Source: Alistipes shahii WAL 8301 (GTDB lineage Bacteria > Bacteroidota > Bacteroidia > Bacteroidales > Rikenellaceae). From it: 64,000 nt of DNA. Shown piece after piece: positions 53,431-62,364 of the stretch. The position numbers and the translations under genes are program-made. The DNA lies in contig NZ_CP102253.1 of the NCBI RefSeq assembly GCF_025145845.1, positions 558,001-622,000 on the forward strand, given 5' to 3'. The notes beneath the pieces are model-generated. The model did no database searches. It was not told where the DNA came from and was given only the letters and a program-made list of their open reading frames with translations. The first letter of the stretch is position 1; each line of letters opens with the position of its first letter.

Positions 53431-53558
53431 CTATTTGCCCTTTGCAAATACCTTCTGCCCGCTCGCGGACAGAACATTGAAAGAGCCGCCGTAAAACGGG
53501 GCAAGGACGGCTTCATTAGCGTCGGGATCGTTCACGAGGCAAAGATACCGACCTATTC

Positions 53559-53581
53559 AATCGCTTGTACCACAAGCGATT
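53559..53581. repeat. 10-bp perfect inverted repeat with 3-base spacer
   Basis: AATCGCTTGT and ACAAGCGATT flank ACC. Compact palindromes of this kind are typical relaxase or accessory-protein recognition sites. Confidence 0.8.
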
Positions 53582-53701
53582 ATGCCACTTGCGTCCACTT
53601 TGACGCCACACGCGGCCATAGCGGAAAAAGAGCATACAACCCGTGTTTTTAAGGGTTTACTTTGCACGTGAGAACGGATACGGGCAATGACACATCCTCC
53701 T

Positions 53702-53719
53702 GTCCGCACACGTGCGGAC
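53702..53719. repeat. 8-bp perfect palindrome
   Basis: GTCCGCAC and GTGCGGAC are separated by two bases. Just downstream CCGGCATACC-type words repeat near 53819 and 53871. Confidence 0.75.
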
Positions 53720-53961
53720 GGATGCAGAAAACACCGTGTGCAGAGGAAAAAGCGGGTCTTTGTCCGGATAAGCAAATGCGGTTGCGCATGAGTATAAAAT
53801 CGGACACGCGCCCATGCACCGGCATACCGGCGTAACAGCCTGCCAGCGCACCAGCATATATGCGTGCCGGCATACCTGCATAAAATCTCATGCCGTCACT
53901 TGCCCGGATACGTGAAGAGATGAACGATTACCCGATTGTATAACTAAAAACGCATGGAACA

Positions 53962-54714
53962 ATGAAAGAGAAAACGAAATTCGTGGCCTTCTCCACCCAA
54001 AAAGGCGGAGCGGGCAAAACCACCCTCACGGTGCTGGCAGCCTCTTACCTGCACTATGTAAAGGGTTTCAATGTCGCGGTCATCGACTGCGATTATCCCC
54101 AACACTCCATCGTGGAGATGCGGGAACGTGACCTGAAGCTTGCCCTCGAAGACGAACATTACAAGAGGTTAGCTTACGAACAATTCACCCGGCTTCAAAA
54201 GAAAGCCTATCCTGTCGTGGAAAGCAACACGAAAGAGGCGTTGGCCGATGCCGACTACCTCCTGCCGCAAGGTGATTTCGATTATGTGTTCTTCGACCTT
54301 CCCGGTACGATCAATAACGAGGATCTGATTCATTCCCTGGCCGGAATGGATTATCTCGTCGCCCCGATCAGTGCCGACCGGGTTGTCATGGAAAGCACCC
54401 TGAATTACGCGGTTGTGGTAAAGGAGCATATCATGGGCCGCGAGAAGTCCCGGATGAAAGGGCTGTATATGCTATGGAACATGGTGGACGGACGTGAAAA
54501 GACAGAATTATATCAGGTTTACGAGGCGGTAATGAAAGAGTTGGAGCTTCCTGTTCTGAAGACCTTCCTGCCTGACACCAAGCGTTTTCGTCGTGAGCAG
54601 AACGCCAGCCGTCGCTCTGTCTTCCGCTCCACGCTCTTCCCGGCAGACCGTTCTTTGATCCGGGGCAGCAACCTGGATAAACTCGTGGATGAATTGATCG
54701 AACTGTTAAAGTAG
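53962..54714 (+). CDS. traA: TraA: ParA-family ATPase of the transfer operon
   Basis: The 250-residue protein has the deviant Walker A FSTQKGGAGKTTLTVLAASY (residues about 10-29), VAVIDCDYPQHSIVEM and the Walker B-like YVFFDLPGTINNEDLI. In CTnDOT-type ICEs this is the first tra gene and is named traA; it probably helps position or partition the element. The next gene begins six bases after its stop. Confidence 0.9.
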   Translation: MKEKTKFVAFSTQKGGAGKTTLTVLAASYLHYVKGFNVAVIDCDYPQHSIVEMRERDLKLALEDEHYKRLAYEQFTRLQKKAYPVVESNTKEALADADYLLPQGDFDYVFFDLPGTINNEDLIHSLAGMDYLVAPISADRVVMESTLNYAVVVKEHIMGREKSRMKGLYMLWNMVDGREKTELYQVYEAVMKELELPVLKTFLPDTKRFRREQNASRRSVFRSTLFPADRSLIRGSNLDKLVDELIELLK

Positions 54715-54720
54715 AATCTT

Positions 54721-55143
54721 ATGAGCGGAAAAGAACATGACGACGGTTTGGACGCTTCCTTCATCATCAGCCAGGCCAAAAGCCGAAACCGGCCACTACA
54801 TCCTTACACGCCGGAAAAAGAGGAGGAGGCATCGGCTCTATCGGAACCGTCCGGCGAGGCCGCCTCCTCGTCGGCTACGAAAGAGGAGGGACGCCGCCGA
54901 AGAGGGAAAGGCCAGGATTACGAGCGTCTTTTTATCCGGAACGCCCCCTCCAATACCCGAAGCGGCAAAACGGTGTATATCCGCAAGGAGTTTCACGAGC
55001 GTATAACCCGGATAGTGCAGGTTATCGGTAAGAACGAACTCTCGCTGTATAGCTACCTGGACAATGTGCTGGAGCAGCATTTCGCGACCTATCAGGAGGA
55101 AATTTCGGAACTCTACAAGAAACGGAACTCCGATATTTTTTAG
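54721..55143 (+). CDS. traB: TraB: DUF3408 family protein
   Basis: The 140-residue protein has a low-complexity Glu/Ser/Ala N-terminus and a C-terminal DNA-binding-like region (TVYIRKEFHERITRIVQVIG, LSLYSYLDNVLEQHFATYQE) matching DUF3408. The same domain recurs in the next gene. The role in transfer is not known. Confidence 0.82.
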   Translation: MSGKEHDDGLDASFIISQAKSRNRPLHPYTPEKEEEASALSEPSGEAASSSATKEEGRRRRGKGQDYERLFIRNAPSNTRSGKTVYIRKEFHERITRIVQVIGKNELSLYSYLDNVLEQHFATYQEEISELYKKRNSDIF

Positions 55144-55186
55144 TTATGAACCCAATATTTTTACAATCCATTAAAAACAATCCATC

Positions 55187-55606
55187 ATGTCAGACAAAGC
55201 AATTATTTTATCTGTTATCCTGGCGGCCGTCCTTTGCGTCGCCGTACCCTTCATCTTCCGCGTGTGCCGCTACCGGCGCAGGATGAAAACCCTTATCGTC
55301 CCCGACGGCCCTTCGGGGGAGGTCGCCGTGGGGACTGTCCCCACCCCCGAGGCCGAGTACCTGGCCCGTTACATCTGCCTGCTGCGGCTGCCTTTCGCCG
55401 GTAACAAGCACGTGAAGATACGTCCGTCGTACCACGAGCGTATCCGCGAGATCACCCGTGTCATCGGTCGTGGCGACGTGACGATCACGGCCTACGTGGA
55501 CAAGGTTCTCAAGGCGCACCTGGACGATAACCGGGAAACCATCGAGCGGCTTTTCGAGGAGCGTGAGGCCGTGGCCTCCCTGCAACCCAAAGCGGAGGAG
55601 CGATGA
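55187..55606 (+). CDS. traC: TraC: membrane-anchored DUF3408 protein
   Basis: The 139-residue protein has an N-terminal membrane segment (IILSVILAAVLCVAVPFIF) and a DUF3408-like C-terminus (RPSYHERIREITRVIGRGDV, ITAYVDKVLKAHLDDNRETI). It is related to TraB but membrane-bound. Its stop overlaps the start of traD (ATGA). Confidence 0.8.
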   Translation: MSDKAIILSVILAAVLCVAVPFIFRVCRYRRRMKTLIVPDGPSGEVAVGTVPTPEAEYLARYICLLRLPFAGNKHVKIRPSYHERIREITRVIGRGDVTITAYVDKVLKAHLDDNRETIERLFEEREAVASLQPKAEER

Positions 55607-56343
55607 ACGGGGCGTTGTGGCTGCTGCCCCTCTTTGCCGTGGGGTATGCCTTGTGGGCGTTTTTCCGCCTGCGGCGGATGGAACGTAACGAACCGGCAGA
55701 CGGGATCGTTGCCGAAGACACGCCCTGCCGGCAGGAGATCATCGGCAGGAGCCGCTTTGTCCTCGACCCGCGCCACTCCCGGCCACAAGCTGCCGTAGAA
55801 TCTGAAACTGAAAAAGTTACGGAAAAAGCCGATATATTTGTGCCCACGAATGTACCCGAACACCCCCGGCAGATTCCGCCGGAAGACCTGGATGAAGTGT
55901 TCGGTGTCGCTCCCGAGGGGGAGCCTAACGAACCTCTGGAAATCGACTTTCCGCTGTACGATGAATCTTTCCCGGATGCGGACGCGGAGGAGCCGGATTA
56001 TGACGAGGATGAAGACGACACCGAAGAGCTGCCCCTTTTGGGCCGCTCGCTTGCCCAGGGGGTTAGTTTTGAACAGATGGGCGAAGCCTACCGCCACGTG
56101 GTACACGATCCACCTTCAACAGACGAGCAAAGGGAGGAAACGGGACGTGTCCTCCTGGGCCTGAAACAGACCGACATGTTCGAGGTCATCGTTTCGGGCC
56201 GCCCCGACGGGAACGACAGGGTAAAATCCCTGATCGACACCTACCTCTCGGCCTTTCACCGGCGTATGTCCGAGAGGTCTGCGGAAAGCCCATCTCCGCA
56301 GGGTTCGGTTCCCACGGGTTTCGACGTCCGTGAGTTTGTTTAA
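55603..56343 (+). CDS. traD: TraD: transfer operon protein of unknown role
   Basis: The 246-residue protein has one N-terminal membrane segment (LWLLPLFAVGYALWAFF), a very acidic middle section (EEPDYDEDEDDTEELPLLGR) and a helical C-terminus. It sits in the traD position of CTnDOT-type operons. Function is unknown. Confidence 0.78.
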   Translation: MNGALWLLPLFAVGYALWAFFRLRRMERNEPADGIVAEDTPCRQEIIGRSRFVLDPRHSRPQAAVESETEKVTEKADIFVPTNVPEHPRQIPPEDLDEVFGVAPEGEPNEPLEIDFPLYDESFPDADAEEPDYDEDEDDTEELPLLGRSLAQGVSFEQMGEAYRHVVHDPPSTDEQREETGRVLLGLKQTDMFEVIVSGRPDGNDRVKSLIDTYLSAFHRRMSERSAESPSPQGSVPTGFDVREFV

Positions 56344-56488
56344 CCCCATAATGACATCACGATGAAAGAAAAAGACTACGGGTAGCGCGTGAGGCTATCC
56401 TCGAACCACTGAAAAAATCCGAATCAAGAAGTTTAACCCGGTGCGGGGCCTATCCATCCCCGCGCCACAATTCAAACATTATCGAGTT
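56344..56488 (+). promoter_or_regulatory. Leader region of traE with short leader ORF and shared motif
   Basis: An 8-codon open frame (MKEKDYG plus stop, 56362-56385) is followed by GAGG/CCTC near 56392-56403 and then ACCACTGAAAAAATCCGAATC at about 56405-56425, the motif also found before topB. Attenuation or a second promoter for traE-J is possible. Confidence 0.45.
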
Positions 56489-56791
56489 ATGAGAAAGAAC
56501 AAGATTCTTCTTCCGGCGGCATTTCTCTTTGCCGCCATCTCCTCCGCCTTCGCGCAGGGCAACGGCATCGCCGGCATTACGGAGGCTACCAACATGGTAA
56601 CCAGCTACTTCGATCCCGGAACGAAGCTCATCTACGCGATTGGGGCTGTGGTCGGCCTTATCGGGGGGATCAAGGTCTATAACAAGTTTTCGAGCGGCGA
56701 CCCCGACACGTCGAAGACCGCCGCGAGCTGGTTCGGCGCGTGTATTTTCCTGATTGTCGCCGCGACGATCCTACGCTCTTTCTTCTTGTAG
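56489..56791 (+). CDS. traE: TraE: VirB2-like pilin candidate (DUF4134)
   Basis: The 100-residue protein has a cleavable signal (ILLPAAFLFAAISSAFAQ) and two further hydrophobic segments (YAIGAVVGLIGGIKVY, ACIFLIVAATILRSFFL), the VirB2-like layout of DUF4134. It probably forms the conjugative pilus or pore. Confidence 0.88.
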   Translation: MRKNKILLPAAFLFAAISSAFAQGNGIAGITEATNMVTSYFDPGTKLIYAIGAVVGLIGGIKVYNKFSSGDPDTSKTAASWFGACIFLIVAATILRSFFL

Positions 56792-56802
56792 TCCAACCTG
56801 TC

Positions 56803-57138
56803 ATGCAAATAATTATGGAATATGGAATCAACAAGGGAATCGGCAAGAGCGTGGAGTTCCGGGGCCTGAAGGCGCAGTACCTCTTCATCTTCGCGGGCGG
56901 CCTGCTGGCCGTCTTCGTGGTGTTCGTCATCCTCTACATGGCAGGGGTCGATCAGTGGGTATGTATCGCTTTCGGCGTTGCGGCGGCTTCGGTGCTGGTC
57001 TGGCTTACCTTCCGCCTGAACGCCCGTTACGGGGAACACGGGCTGATGAAGCTGCTCGCCGCGCGCCGGCATCCCCGCTACCTGCTCAACCGCAAGTCCC
57101 TGCGCCGGTTGCTGAAAAGAAAGGGGGGCCGCGTATGA
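56803..57138 (+). CDS. traF: TraF: VirB3-like membrane protein (DUF4133)
   Basis: The 111-residue protein has NKGIGKSVEFRGLKAQYLFI and two membrane segments, as in DUF4133. The start is ATG 56803 (or 56815). The last bases overlap the traG start (ATGA). Confidence 0.87.
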   Translation: MQIIMEYGINKGIGKSVEFRGLKAQYLFIFAGGLLAVFVVFVILYMAGVDQWVCIAFGVAAASVLVWLTFRLNARYGEHGLMKLLAARRHPRYLLNRKSLRRLLKRKGGRV

Positions 57139-58052
57139 GAAACATCTTGAAAGCTACCACGCTGGAAAGCAAGTTCCCGCTCCTGGCCGTGGAAGGCGGT
57201 TGTATCATCAGCAAGGACGCGGACATAACGGTCGTCTATCGGGTCGAACTCCCGGAGCTGTTCACCGTCACGTCCGCCGAGTACGAGGCGATCCACGCCG
57301 CCTGGTGCAAGGCCCTGAAGGTCTTGCCCGAATACAGCGTGGTACACAAGCAGGACTGGTTCATCCGCGAGCGTTACCGCCCGGCCACGGGCGAGGGGGA
57401 CATGAGTTTCCTCTCCCGCAGTTACGAGCGGCATTTCAACGAGCGTCCGTTCCTGACCCACGCCTGCTTCCTCTACCTGACGAAAACGACGAGGGAGCGT
57501 ATGCACATGCGTTCAGACTTCTCGACCCTCTGCCGGGGCAACATCATTCCCAAAGAGGTAAACCGGGAGGCGGCGACAAAATTCCTGGAGGCGGCGGAAC
57601 AGTTCGAGCGTATTCTGAACGATTCGGGTTTCCTGACCCTTGTCCGCCTCACGGGGGACGAGATCACGGGTACGGCGGATTGTCCGGGCCTGCTGGAACG
57701 GTACTTTTCCCTCTCGCTCTCGGAGACGACTTCTCTTCAGGACATCGAGCTGGGGGCCGAGGTTCTGCGCGTGGGTAACAAACGGGTGTGCCTGCACACG
57801 CTCTCGGACACGGAAGACCTGCCGGGGCGCGTGGGTACGGACACCCGTTACGAGCGTCTTTCCACCGACCGTTCGGACTGCCTGCTCTCGTTCGCGGCCC
57901 CCGTGGGGCTTCTGCTTTCCTGCGACCACCTTTACAACCAGTACGTGTTCCTGGAAGACAGCGACGAAAACCTGCGTATGTTCGAGAAACGTGCGCGTAA
58001 CATGCAGTCCCTTTCCCGCTACTCCCGCGGGAACCAGATAAACAAGGAGTGG
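57135..58052 (+). CDS. traG: TraG exon 1: N-terminal part of VirB4-like ATPase, interrupted by a group II intron
   Basis: The 306 codons encode the N-terminal region of a TraG/VirB4-type ATPase: TTLESKFPLLAVEGGCIISK, YSVVHKQDWFIRERYRPATG, EKRARNMQSLSRYSRGNQIN, then KEW. The intron begins after the Trp codon at 58052. Ignoring the intron, translation would add a short tail and stop at 58071-58073, giving an inactive fragment without Walker A. Confidence 0.92.
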
Positions 58053-58656
58053 GTGCGATACGTCGCTGTGTAAGTAATTGTTAAACTTAGATTTAACCCG
58101 TTGTTTCGTCAACGGTAGCCTATGGACAGATGCACCAATAGTAATATACTGTATCAAAGCTGTCCAGACAAGGTAGCCCTTCCGAAAGGAGCAGTCAGAA
58201 CCGTGAGGGAAAGACAATGGCTGTTAGTATCATACAGTCAGGGAGCTTGGCTTGGGTGGTATGGTTAGCGTAAGCGAACTGTCGTCTAAACGTCGTAAGG
58301 TTGAAGAAGCCAAAGATACTGATAGGCTTCAGCCCAAAAGGGAAGCAGTCGGTTATTCCTCTCCATTCTGGGAATACACGAACAGAGTACTGCCGGTGTA
58401 ATAGACAGAACCTAACCCACTTATAAGTTACTTGCACGGAACGTAGTAAGCCCGTATTTCTCCTGCCAATGACAGGTAAGCAGACCGTAAGGAATGCCGA
58501 ATGGAGTGCGGGTATAGGATTGCAGAAAAAGCGAATGCCACCCTGTAATGGGGTGAATAGGGATTGAAACATCATCCCGCTGCGAAAGCAGGCTGACTTC
58601 TGCGGTAGGTGATTCTTTACAAGAAACTTTTAGAACTTTTAAAAGGAGAAAAGCAA

Positions 58657-60318
58657 ATGAACGAAATTAAAAAATCGTGTGCATCGACTGACCAAACGCA
58701 GAGCAAATGGGACAGTATAAATTGGCTCAAATGCGAAGCTGCGGTTCAAAAGCTACAAGCGCGTATTGTAAAGGCTCAAAAAGAGGGTCGCCACAACAAG
58801 GTCAAAGCCTTGCAGTGGACACTGACCCACTCGTTTTACGCTAAAGCATTAGCGGTAAGACGTGTAACTTCCAATAATGGGAGTAAAACGGCTGGCGTCG
58901 ATATGGTAACATGGAAAACGCCAGATGCTAAAGTGTGTGCAATAACCGAACTGAAAAGGAGAGGTTATACACCCCAACCTCTGAGACGAGTACATATCAG
59001 AAAGAGTAACGGGAAATTAAGACCATTGGGTATACCAACTATGAAAGACCGGGCTATGCAGGCATTGTATCTGATGGCACTGGCTCCCGTAGCTGAAACA
59101 ACGGCTGATGCCAATTCTTATGGTTTCAGAAAAGAAAGGAGCACGGCAGATGCCGTTCAACAATGCTTCAATGACCTGGCAAGGACGACATCCCCACAAT
59201 GGATCTTAGAAGGTGATATCAAAGGTTGTTTCGACCATATCAGTCATGAATGGTTGCTTGACAATATCCCTATGGATAAAGTTTTGCTCCGTAAATGGTT
59301 GAAAAGTGGATTTATTTTCAACAAGCAACTTTTTCCGACAGAGGAGGGAACTCCTCAAGGCGGCATCATCTCCCCAACTCTTGCAAATATGACTTTGGAC
59401 GGACTGGAAAAACTGCTTGCCGATAGCTTTCCGATAAACCGCTCGAAGAAAAATTACTATACTCCTATGATAAATCTTGTTCGCTACGCGGATGATTTTA
59501 TTATCACAGGAGAGAGTAAGGAGTTGTTGGAGAACCATGTTAAACCATTAGTCATTGAGTTTCTTCAAGCAAGAGGGCTTACCTTATCAGAAGAAAAGAC
59601 TAAGATAACTCATATAGAAGAAGGGTTTGATTTTCTTGGGTTCAATATCAGAAAATATAAAGGCAAGTTTATCACAAAACCATCCAAGAAGAGTCGAAAG
59701 AGATTTTTAGATAAGGTTCGTGAAATAGTGGACAAGAACAAGTCTTCTAAGCAACAATCTTTGATACGATTGCTAAACCCAGTCATTAGAGGATGGGCGA
59801 ACTACTACAAGGGGTGTTCTGCATCGGAAACTTTCCGTAAAACAGATGCACAAATTTTCAACAAACTATGGCGATGGTCTCGCAGAAGACATCCCAAAAA
59901 AGGTAAACGATGGATTGCCAACAAGTATTATCACACTGTAAGAGGTAGAAGCTGGACTTTTGCCGTACCGCTTGAAAACAGGAAAGTGGATAAATACCAC
60001 ACTCTTGTGAGATTGTCGGATACGAAAATAAAGCGACATATCAAAATCCGCAGTGAGGCCAACCCATATGATGCCGATTGGAAAGATTTCTTCGATCAAT
60101 ACAAGACCCGAAGAATGCTTGCACACTTAGACGGCAAGCAATATATCTATCGCCTGTGGAATCAGCAAATGCAATGTTGCCCTGTGTGTGGCAAGCACAT
60201 CACACGGGAAACTCCCTGGAAAATTACTGAAATGACAGGGAGCAGTAGAAAGGCGAAAGTCCTAATACATGATCATTGCAGCCGAATTACTAACAGAAAT
60301 AAATGGAAGTTACTATGA
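58657..60318 (+). CDS. ltrA: Group II intron reverse transcriptase/maturase
   Basis: The 553-residue protein has RT motifs (SNGKLRPLGIPTMKDRAMQA, YGFRKERSTADAVQQCFNDL, EEGTPQGGIISPTLANM, catalytic RYADDFIITG), a maturase X domain (RWSRRRHPKKGKRWIANKYY) and a C-terminal zinc-type start of an HNH endonuclease (CCPVCGKHI, IHDHC) that looks short or degenerate. The ATG at 58657 follows AAAAGGAGAA, a good ribosome-binding site. It aids splicing and mobility of the intron. Confidence 0.92.
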   Translation: MNEIKKSCASTDQTQSKWDSINWLKCEAAVQKLQARIVKAQKEGRHNKVKALQWTLTHSFYAKALAVRRVTSNNGSKTAGVDMVTWKTPDAKVCAITELKRRGYTPQPLRRVHIRKSNGKLRPLGIPTMKDRAMQALYLMALAPVAETTADANSYGFRKERSTADAVQQCFNDLARTTSPQWILEGDIKGCFDHISHEWLLDNIPMDKVLLRKWLKSGFIFNKQLFPTEEGTPQGGIISPTLANMTLDGLEKLLADSFPINRSKKNYYTPMINLVRYADDFIITGESKELLENHVKPLVIEFLQARGLTLSEEKTKITHIEEGFDFLGFNIRKYKGKFITKPSKKSRKRFLDKVREIVDKNKSSKQQSLIRLLNPVIRGWANYYKGCSASETFRKTDAQIFNKLWRWSRRRHPKKGKRWIANKYYHTVRGRSWTFAVPLENRKVDKYHTLVRLSDTKIKRHIKIRSEANPYDADWKDFFDQYKTRRMLAHLDGKQYIYRLWNQQMQCCPVCGKHITRETPWKITEMTGSSRKAKVLIHDHCSRITNRNKWKLL

Positions 60319-60356
60319 GCCGGCTTTTAGTTACAAATAAAAGTTTTGAATTGCTT

Positions 60357-60390
60357 GAGCCGTATGAGGGGAAACTCTCACGTACGGTTC
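60357..60390 (+). ncRNA. Group II intron domain V
   Basis: GAGCCGTATGAGG and CTCACGTACGGTTC pair around GAAA in the exact 34-nt length and shape of catalytic domain V. It is part of the intron RNA, just after the maturase gene. Confidence 0.93.
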
Positions 60391-60431
60391 TTAGAGGGGA
60401 AAGCTCCCGTAAGGGGGCTGACCTACTCGAC

Positions 60432-62009
60432 ATCGACCAGTATCTCAACGAGGCGCACTCGTTCGGTCTTCAATCCGTCCGGGCCCATTTCAACGTGCTG
60501 GCCTGGTCGGACGACGTGCAGGAGCTCCGGCATATCCGCAATGATGTGGGCAGCCAGCTCGCTCTGATGGAGTGCCGCCCGCGCCACAACACCGTGGACG
60601 CCGCCACGCTCTACTGGGCGGGTATGCCGGGCAATGCGGGGGATTTCCCCGCCGAGGAATCGTTCTACACGTTCATCGAGCCCGCGGTCTGTTTCTTCAC
60701 GGAGGAAACCAACTATAAATCCTCGTCCAGTCCTTTCGGCATCAAGCTGTGCGACCGCGTAAGCGGCAGGCCCCTGCACCTGGACATCTCGGACGAACCG
60801 ATGAAAAAAGGGATCATTACCAACAGGAATAAATTCGTGTTAGGCGGCTCGGGGTCAGGCAAGTCATTCTTTATGAATCATTTAGTCCGCCAATACTGGG
60901 AGCAGGGCACGCATGTCGTGCTGGTGGATACCGGTAACAGCTACCAGGGTCTTTGCGAGCTGATCCGGCGTAAGACCAAAGGTGAGGACGGCGTGTATTT
61001 TACCTATACCGAGGAACATCCCATCAGTTTCAACCCGTTCTACACCGACGATTACTATTTCGACGTGGAGAAGAAGGACAGCATCAAGACGCTGCTGCTG
61101 ACACTCTGGAAAACCGAGGACGACAAGATCACGAAGACCGAGAGCGGCGAGCTGGGCAGTGCCGTGAACGCCTATATCGAGCGTATCCGCGCCGACCGGA
61201 ATATCGTGCCGTGTTTCGACAGTTTCTACGAGTACCTGCGGGACGACTACCGCCGCGAGCTGGAGGAGCGGGAGATCCGGGTCAGCCGCGAGGATTTCAA
61301 CATCGACAACATGCTCATCACCCTGCGGCAGTATTACAAGGGCGGACGCTACGACTTCCTTCTGAACTCCCGGGCCAACATCGACCTGCTCTCGAAGCGC
61401 TTCGTGGTCTTCGAGGTGGATTCCATCAAGGAAAACAAGGAGCTTTTTCCCGTGGTCACCATCATCATCATGGAGGCTTTCATAAACAAGATGAGACGGC
61501 TCAAGGGGGTACGCAAACAGCTCATCGTCGAGGAGGCCTGGAAGGCGCTCTCTACGGCCAATATGGCTGAATATCTGCGTTATATGTATAAAACCGTCCG
61601 CAAATACTACGGTGAGGCCATCGTGGTGACGCAGGAGGTCGAGGACATCATTTCCAGCCCGGTGGTCAAGGAGGCGATCATCAACAACTCGGACTGCAAG
61701 ATCCTGCTCGACCAGCGCAAGTTCATGAACCGTTTCGACGCGATTCAGTCCTTGTTGGGGCTGACCGACAAGGAGAAGGCGCAGATTCTCTCGATCAACC
61801 AGTCCAACGACCCTTCCCGTAAATACAAGGAGGTCTGGATCGGTCTGGGCGGCGTTCAGTCGGCGGTCTATGCCACGGAGGTCAGCGTCCCGGAGTACCT
61901 GGCCTACACGACCGAGGAAACGGAGAAAGTGGAGGTGCAGCGGCTTGCCGGCGAGCTGGGCGGTGATATGGAACTGGCGATCAGGCAGCTCGCCGAGGGC
62001 AAACGTTAA
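60432..62009 (+). CDS. traG: TraG exon 2: ATPase part of VirB4-like conjugation protein
   Basis: The 525 codons from ATC at 60432 continue traG: IDQYLNEAHSFGLQSVRAHF, then Walker A VLGGSGSGKSFFMNHLV (about residue 444 of the joined protein), YGEAIVVTQEVEDIISSPVV, and a C-terminal DMELAIRQLAEGKR. The joined protein is 831 residues, the usual TraG size. The reading frame also stays open into the 3' intron end, which could mislead automated start calls. Confidence 0.92.
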   Translation: MDQYLNEAHSFGLQSVRAHFNVLAWSDDVQELRHIRNDVGSQLALMECRPRHNTVDAATLYWAGMPGNAGDFPAEESFYTFIEPAVCFFTEETNYKSSSSPFGIKLCDRVSGRPLHLDISDEPMKKGIITNRNKFVLGGSGSGKSFFMNHLVRQYWEQGTHVVLVDTGNSYQGLCELIRRKTKGEDGVYFTYTEEHPISFNPFYTDDYYFDVEKKDSIKTLLLTLWKTEDDKITKTESGELGSAVNAYIERIRADRNIVPCFDSFYEYLRDDYRRELEEREIRVSREDFNIDNMLITLRQYYKGGRYDFLLNSRANIDLLSKRFVVFEVDSIKENKELFPVVTIIIMEAFINKMRRLKGVRKQLIVEEAWKALSTANMAEYLRYMYKTVRKYYGEAIVVTQEVEDIISSPVVKEAIINNSDCKILLDQRKFMNRFDAIQSLLGLTDKEKAQILSINQSNDPSRKYKEVWIGLGGVQSAVYATEVSVPEYLAYTTEETEKVEVQRLAGELGGDMELAIRQLAEGKR

Positions 62010-62023
62010 AGGGAGGGCAGGCC

Positions 62024-62338
62024 ATGTATCGCAAGTGTATCGGATCAGACCCCACGGCGGCGCGTTTGGACTTCGCGCTGTACGAGGTGGCGGGCGAGTG
62101 GGAAAGCCGCTCGGGTTCTCCCCGGGTTCGCATCTACCGCAACCCGGGACGCCGGGGCGGCGGTTTTTACGTGGAGGTGTCTTACAAGGACGGGACACGC
62201 TTCTCCCGTCCCGTGAGGAAGTATTGGGGAGGCATCCGTTACTTCGACCTCTACGGGTATGTCGCCCTGGCCTACGATGCGGGGCGCGAGGTGCTCCAGC
62301 TCTCCGCCTACGGGGATTATTACCGGGCGTCGGAATGA
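62024..62338 (+). CDS. DUF3876 family protein (traH position)
   Basis: The 104-residue protein (YEVAGEWESRSGSPRVRIYR, GGFYVEVSYKDGTRFSRPVR, GGIRYFDLYGYVALAYDAGR) matches DUF3876, a small beta-rich protein in CTnDOT-type tra operons. It is 14 bases after traG. Function is unknown. Confidence 0.8.
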   Translation: MYRKCIGSDPTAARLDFALYEVAGEWESRSGSPRVRIYRNPGRRGGGFYVEVSYKDGTRFSRPVRKYWGGIRYFDLYGYVALAYDAGREVLQLSAYGDYYRASE

Positions 62339-62364
62339 CCGCCCAAGTATTCACGAATTAAATA

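Larger units (their letters stand above)
53259..53961. other. Palindrome-rich interval between mobA and traA, likely oriT region
   Basis: No gene is supported in these 700 bases between divergent mob and tra operons. At least four strong inverted repeats occur: 53379-53430, 53432-53450 (TATTTGC/GCAAATA), 53559-53581, and 53702-53719. Such structure between mobA and the transfer operon is what an oriT and its binding sites would look like. The exact nick site cannot be read. Confidence 0.55.
58053..60431 (+). mobile_element. Group II intron inserted in traG
   Basis: The 2,379-base intron begins GTGCGATACG (the GUGYG 5' end) and ends CTACTCGAC, consistent with a 3' AY end. A 34-base domain V (60357-60390) and a domain VI stem precede the 3' end. 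An intron-encoded protein lies within domain IV. GC content is clearly lower than in traG. Removing exactly this segment joins ...NKEW to IDQYLNEAHS in frame. It reads in the same direction as traG, as needed for splicing. Confidence 0.92.

Noticed and set aside
57135..58073. traG as a frameshifted or truncated pseudogene
   Set aside because: The break coincides exactly with group II intron ends and the frame is restored when the intron is removed.
58053..60431. Insertion sequence instead of a group II intron
   Set aside because: There is no transposase or terminal inverted repeats; RT, maturase, GUGYG start and domain V identify an intron.
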